Below are positions 59,541 to 64,000 of a stretch of DNA of 64,000 bases, in pieces (position 1 is the stretch's first letter; each line of letters starts with the position of its first letter). The notes under the pieces were generated by a model. That model did no database searches and had not been told where the DNA came from. It worked only from the letters and a program-made list of their open reading frames with translations. Made by a program: the position numbers and the translations under genes. The stretch is from Sorex araneus. Its lineage: Eukaryota > Chordata > Mammalia > Eulipotyphla > Soricidae. The DNA lies in contig NC_073305.1 in NCBI RefSeq assembly GCF_027595985.1, positions 121,180,114-121,244,113 on the forward strand. The letters run 5' to 3'.

Positions 59541-60066
59541 CCTTTCTGGTCCCTTACCATTATTTTAAAGCTATTTTTCCTCTTTTTTTAGATCAATATG
59601 ATATTATGATAAATATTGAATATAAAAAATTAAAGGTGTTCAATCAATGTCTGTTGCATTAAAAATAAACACGTATTCAGCACTCATTTTATTTTACAAA
59701 TTGCAGCAGAATATTAAGAAAAATTCATTAATTATATAATTAATATGACCCAGTGTAAGATCCCAAATAAAGATGAACATTAAGTCAGATCTTAGCTAGC
59801 TATCTGCAAAATTAGGTAAATAATAAAGAAAAAAGGTCACGATTCAAACTTCAATAAAATAATTGCCATCAATTATGTTTTTGAAGAGTCATTGTCTTTA
59901 CTTGTGATTGGTTTTTACTTTTCTGTTGTCCATAAGTGAATTCATTTAAAGTTGATGCACCTTTACATCCCAAAATAACAATAAATGAGTATCTCTAATA
60001 GAATCTAAGAATAAAGGACAGACAAAGAAGATAAAAAAATAGATAATTGTGAGACAAACAGAACTT
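59541..60066. other. Unique intergenic DNA
   Basis: Nothing recognised. Confidence 0.6.
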
Positions 60067-60081
60067 AAAATAAACAAATAG

Positions 60082-60259
60082 GGGCTGGAGAGATAGCACA
60101 GCGGGTAGGGCGTTTGCCTTGCATGCGGCCGACCCGGGTTCAAATCCCAGCATCCCATATGGTCCCCTGAGGACGGCCAGGGGTAATTCCTGAGTGCAGA
60201 GCCAGGAGTAACCCCTGTGCATCGCCAGGTGTGACCCAAAAAGCAAAAAAAAATAAAAT
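60082..60259 (+). mobile_element. Young full SINE with perfect 15-bp TSD
   Basis: The best copy in the window for describing the family. The tRNA-like head is about 75 nt with A box TAGCACAGCGGG and B box GGTTCAAATCC. The body runs 'catatggtcccctgagg' to 'ggtgtgacccaaaaagc', followed by an A/AAAT tail. AAAATAAACAAATAG flanks it at 60067-60081 and 60260-60274. The A and B boxes act as an internal RNA polymerase III promoter; the element has no ORF and depends on L1 proteins. Confidence 0.97.
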
Positions 60260-60454
60260 AAAATAAACAAATAGATTTTTGATGGTCCAGGGAAGAATTT
60301 TTTACTGACACTAACCAAACATTTAAAATATCTTGTTGTTTTCCTGAAGATGTACTAGTAATAAACAAGATGCCATTACAGAGAATTTACTTTTCTAATG
60401 AATATTATCTTACTTTTAGAAACATATACTAAATTTTATATAAAAACTAAGTCA

Positions 60455-60616
60455 GGGGCCGGAGTGATAGCACAGCGGGGAGGGTGTTTGCCTTGCACGC
60501 AGATGACTTGGGTTCGATCCCCGGCGTCCCATATGGTCCCCCGAGCACCTCCAGGAGTAACTCCTGAGTGCAGAGCCAGGAGTAACCCCTGTGCATCCTG
60601 GGTGTGACCCAAAAAG
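60455..60616 (+). mobile_element. Young SINE with perfect 13-bp TSD
   Basis: Complete copy, 200 bp downstream of the previous one and in the same orientation. With its CAAA tail it is flanked by AAAAACTAAGTCA at 60442-60454 and 60656-60668. Confidence 0.97.
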
Positions 60617-60655
60617 CAAACAAACAAACAAACAAACAAACAAACAAACAAACAA
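60617..60655 (+). repeat. (CAAA)n microsatellite
   Basis: About 9-10 CAAA units forming the tail of the SINE. Confidence 0.97.
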
Positions 60656-60668
60656 AAAAACTAAGTCA

Positions 60669-62339
60669 ATGGAATCTGAGGTTAACTCTTTCTTAAGAAA
60701 CAATATGATTCATAAAAAAGCACATTCATTCACTGATAAGATTTCTTTATTCTCAATTTTATTAGAAATTGCATAAACAAGTCATATAATACAGAAAAAG
60801 AAGAAAAGGTTTAAATGAATCATTAATCTTGGTTTTATATGGTTCTCTTGCTTATTATTCAAATATCTTACATCTTTAGCTAAAGTTAATAAATTCCAAG
60901 CAATAAAGTTTTCACTCACAAAAAAATGTTGGCTAAATATAACAGCATTAGGATTTAAAAACCAGAAAAAAATAGTTATTTTTAACAATTAAACTTTAGG
61001 AAAGATAAATAAACTGTTTTGTAATCAAATTGCAATTTATTGTTACTATATGTTTTGTTTGAATTACTTCAACCACAAATATCTACTCTATTAGTTAATC
61101 TGGATATAAAGTAAAAAAAAAAAAAGAAAAAGAATAAAGAGGACTTGGATTGATGGATATAATTTAGAAACAAGAATATGTTTTTTATGAACTGTAAATA
61201 GAAAGGGGAGAGTTCAATAAACACCTGTCAACATCATCTTTCTGAATGTCTAAGGGACACTTTCCTCCTGGTGAGTTGCTGTAAATAAATGTGCAAATGA
61301 ATGTCTAAATTATTTACTTATCTCATTGATTGCTACAAACTCTAAAACACACTGCTATTAATAGAAAAATATGACTCCCAAATAAATGTAAGAACATATA
61401 TTAATCAAATTATCATATGTAAGCAGCCAAATGTAATTATTAACACAATCCCCCAAGGCAGGCTTCATCATTATTTTGCATTCACTTGTTATGCTATCAG
61501 GTATGAATGAAAATTAGAAACCTTTTAAGTTAAGTAAGAAGAAATTACTGTGAATGCTTACTGATTTTCGACTGACATATATAGGTCTTATCAAACATTC
61601 AATAGAGATATGCTTTGTCATTATCTTGTATTGCCTTTATAATTAACAGTCTTTTTAACATAAGAAATATGATGTACACTTTCAACATATTTAAACCTAC
61701 CATCAGGTATAATTATTGACTGATTTAAATTAAAATTATTCCAAATCAGGGTGAAGTAATATTATGTTCAACAAGTTAACTTTAAATACCTCATCATGAA
61801 CCCCCAAGTGAAAATGCAAACAGCTGTATTTCAACATCCAGTTTTTTAAAAATAATTTAGGGATATTTCTGTATGATAAATTTTTCATTTGAGCCTGATT
61901 TCTATTATTTAGTACTTTAGTTTACTTTCTTGTAGTTTAATAACTTCCTCTTCTTTTCTACTACTTGTCTTAAGAAATTATTCTACTTCGGACTGGTCTA
62001 ACACTGTTTTATGTGATCTAGATTTATCTGTGACTTCAAATTTTCCACTCAAAATGACAACAATCCAGTAATACTGCATCTACCCCTTTAGTTAAACTAC
62101 AAGTTTGTGACTTTTGTTACTACTTAATTCCCTCTACACTTTAATCTTATGAGTATATCTTAACCAATTATCACTTCATTCTACATTTCATAAGATAAAT
62201 GAAAATGCTTATGCACAATGGTAATGTGAAAACACTCATCCAGTGGGTTTGAAAGTTTATATCAATCACTAGTTTATATCAATTAATTTTCATAAGAAAA
62301 TAATTGATTATCCAGAAAATTGTGATTCTATCACAATCA
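60669..62339. other. Unique AT-rich DNA
   Basis: Nothing recognised. Confidence 0.6.
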
Positions 62340-62592
62340 CGTCTATCCCAATTTTACCAAAATACCTATGAGCACAAGAAGCTGTACAAGCTCAATGTAA
62401 AAAGAACACATCCTCCAAACCCTCACTAGAGGCCTCACATAAGTTACAGAGAAATACCTGAAAAGAAGGACGTACTCTCGAAGGGAAAATAGGCAACCAC
62501 CATCAACTGAGCTCTTCCAAAACCCTTTCTCTGAATAAGAAGGAACAGCGTTAGTGAACTTGAAGGTCCCACCTCTATACAAGCAAAACAAC

Positions 62593-63517
62593 ATGAAGAA
62601 ACAGCACAAACCCCCACCATGAGGGAAGGATGAAGAAAAGATTCCAAAAGCCTCAACAGGAGTTACCCACAAACAGGATCTCTGCGATAAAGAATTCAGA
62701 GATGAAATGCTGAGTGACAGTGTTCAATGAACTTAAAGAAACAGTGGAACAGTCAGCGAAGAAAATACAGGAAGGAATGAGAACAGAAATAGGAAAGCTA
62801 CATTCGGAAATGTCGTGAATAAAAGATTTGGTAAATAAAATAAAAAACTCAGTGAGTGCCCTTAACAGTAGAATGGCTACAGCAGAAGACAGAATCAGTG
62901 AACTTGAAGATGAGCTGCAGAAAGTTCACAGGCAACAACAAACAATGGGAAAAGACCTCCAAACAGCTCGAGGGTGAATCAGAGACGTAGAGGATGATTC
63001 CAAGAGGAATAACATTAGAATATTTGGAGTACCAGAAGAACAGGGAGGCAACCCCAATGAAAAAGTCACAGTTAAAGAAATCATTGCTGAAAATTTCCCT
63101 GACTGGAGAATGCAGATGTCCAGATCCTAGGAGCCCGAAGAGTGCTAGCTAGAAGAGACTGGAATAAAAGACTTCAAGACACATCATAGTCAGAATGATA
63201 GATGTCATGGATCGGGACACAATACTGCAAGCAGCAAGGTCAAAAAAGGAAAGCACATAGTAGACCTATAAGAGGAAACCCTCTAAGCCAGAAAACTATG
63301 GTGGAATATAGTGAAAAAACGCAATGAAACGAATGCCTCACCAAGAATACTTTATCTGGCTAAACTCATACTCAAACTTGAAGAAACAGCTCAGGAACTT
63401 AATAGACTCAAGACCAAACTGAAAAGAAGGACTTAAGGGGTTAATCTAAGACAAGAAAAACCCCTTCAAGCACAACAAACCCCTACAGAAAGATGGTACA
63501 AAACTCCATGTCAATAA
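62593..63517 (+). pseudogene. L1 ORF1, broken
   Basis: Starts M-K-K-Q-H-K-P-P-P, parallel to the start at 9886, then hits a stop within ten codons. Downstream, a coiled-coil-like charged region (62700-62940), an RRM-like part ('NIRIFGVPEE', about 63015) and the C-terminal domain (63160-63490) are readable in several frames with multiple stops. The last frame reads past the ORF2 ATG and ends at TAA 63515-63517. Confidence 0.88.
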
Positions 63518-64000
63518 TCTCTCTCAATGTCAATGTTCTAGATGCACCAATTAAGAGACACAAAATAGCAAAATGGATTCAGGCACTGAACCCAACATTC
63601 TGCTGCCTACAAGAAAGGCATCTGAACAGTCAGAGACAAACACAGACTCAAAGTCAAAGGATGAAAAACAATCCTACAAACAAATAACTTTCTCAAAATA
63701 AAAACAAACAGGGTGGCCTTACTAGTATCTGACAACATAGATTTCAGGTTCAAAAAGATTAGAAGGGACAGTGAAGGCCACTTTTTACTAATCAAGGGAT
63801 ATGTAAAGCAGGAAGAAATCACTCTCCCAAATGTATACACACCCAGTGAGGGACCAGATAAATACTTTAAACAACTGCTAACAGATTTTAAGGAAGACAT
63901 TCCTAGCAACACAGTAGTAGTTGGAGACTTCAACACTGCCTTATCACCTCTAGATAAATCAGCAAGATTAAAACAACAAGGAGACACTGACCTTGAAGGA
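63508..64000 (+). pseudogene. L1 ORF2 (endonuclease part), broken and truncated by the window
   Basis: Starts M-S-I-I-S-L-N at 63508. The first ~60 codons are open (A-K-W-I-Q-A-L-N-P, then QERHL where QETHL is expected), followed by a frameshift. GDFNT is intact at 63922-63936. RT and C-terminal parts would lie beyond 64000. Confidence 0.9.

Larger units (their letters stand above)
62340..64000 (+). mobile_element. L1, 5' part, continuing beyond the window
   Basis: 5' UTR (62340-62592), ORF1 and the start of ORF2, in plus orientation and cut by the window edge. The 5' UTR is only ~250 bp and shares words with the one at 50395-50910 but not with that of 4073-10530. The true 5' boundary is uncertain, since no TSD can be checked. 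Confidence 0.88.

Noticed and set aside
60082..60156. Possible tRNA gene
   Set aside because: A and B boxes are present but the cloverleaf ends do not pair, and the sequence is the head of a multicopy SINE.
59946..60368. 140-codon open frame with 'GSHLAMHRGYSW'- or 'GVTPGSALRNYPW'-like peptide
   Set aside because: The same peptides recur at 18269, 26482, 54533 and 60436 because they are antisense translations of the SINE body.

Overview
This window is vertebrate, almost certainly mammalian, intergenic DNA. It is AT-rich (by eye), has no coding gene I can support, and is built mostly from retrotransposons of different ages. The commonest repeat is a tRNA-derived SINE of about 170-200 bp. Its head carries a readable A box (TAGCACAGCGGG) and B box (GGTTCGAATCC-like), and its body ends in an A-rich tail. 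From memory this matches the SOR-type SINE of shrews (Soricidae), so I infer a shrew, most likely Sorex. The organism call rests on that recognition only.

Layout. 1-4064: unique AT-rich DNA with one decayed SINE. 4073-10530: a near full-length LINE-1 on the minus strand with 5' UTR, broken ORF1, broken ORF2 and a doubled 3' end. 10539-18300: scattered SINEs, old L1 pieces, a minus-strand RTE-type LINE fragment and a short L1 with clean target-site duplications (TSDs). 18300-23100: young and old SINEs, a twin-primed (5'-inverted) L1 inserted inside a SINE, a SINE with an RTE-type tail, and a 0.7 kb (CCTT)n/(CTTT)n tract. 23100-33600: mostly unique DNA, including a 1 kb higher-complexity block at 30490-31560 that is the best enhancer or conserved non-coding candidate. 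33600-37000: an old antisense L1 cut by a (CCT)n tract and by a solo LTR with 6-bp TSDs, then a 0.7 kb (GAAA)n tract. 37000-49000: decayed SINEs, a histone H3.1-like pseudogene embedded in an RTE-tailed element, two TSD-flanked L1 insertions (one with a 3' transduction), an RTE-type coding fragment, and a composite element with two 266-bp tandem units. 50395-51380: an L1-like element lacking both ORFs. 54500-58250: a young SINE, then a second twin-primed L1 that contains a 692-bp antisense solo LTR. 58600-59140: a possible retroviral gag relic. 60067-60668: two young SINEs with perfect TSDs. 62340-64000: another L1, plus strand, running off the window.

How the parts relate. Two LINE machineries appear to have been active. 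L1 left poly(A)-tailed copies with 10-17 bp TSDs and twin-primed inversions, and probably mobilised the A-tailed SINE. The RTE-type LINE is seen only as C-terminal fragments (11872-12268 and 45622-46330). Its 3' end is shared by a second set of non-autonomous elements: a SINE with the same tRNA head but an RTE tail (21952-22212), the H3-bearing element (38136-38760) and the tandem-unit composite (47470-48322). This RTE system is the most interesting content of the window. Its C-terminal protein resembles, from memory, RTE proteins of parasitic nematodes, which makes horizontal transfer worth testing.
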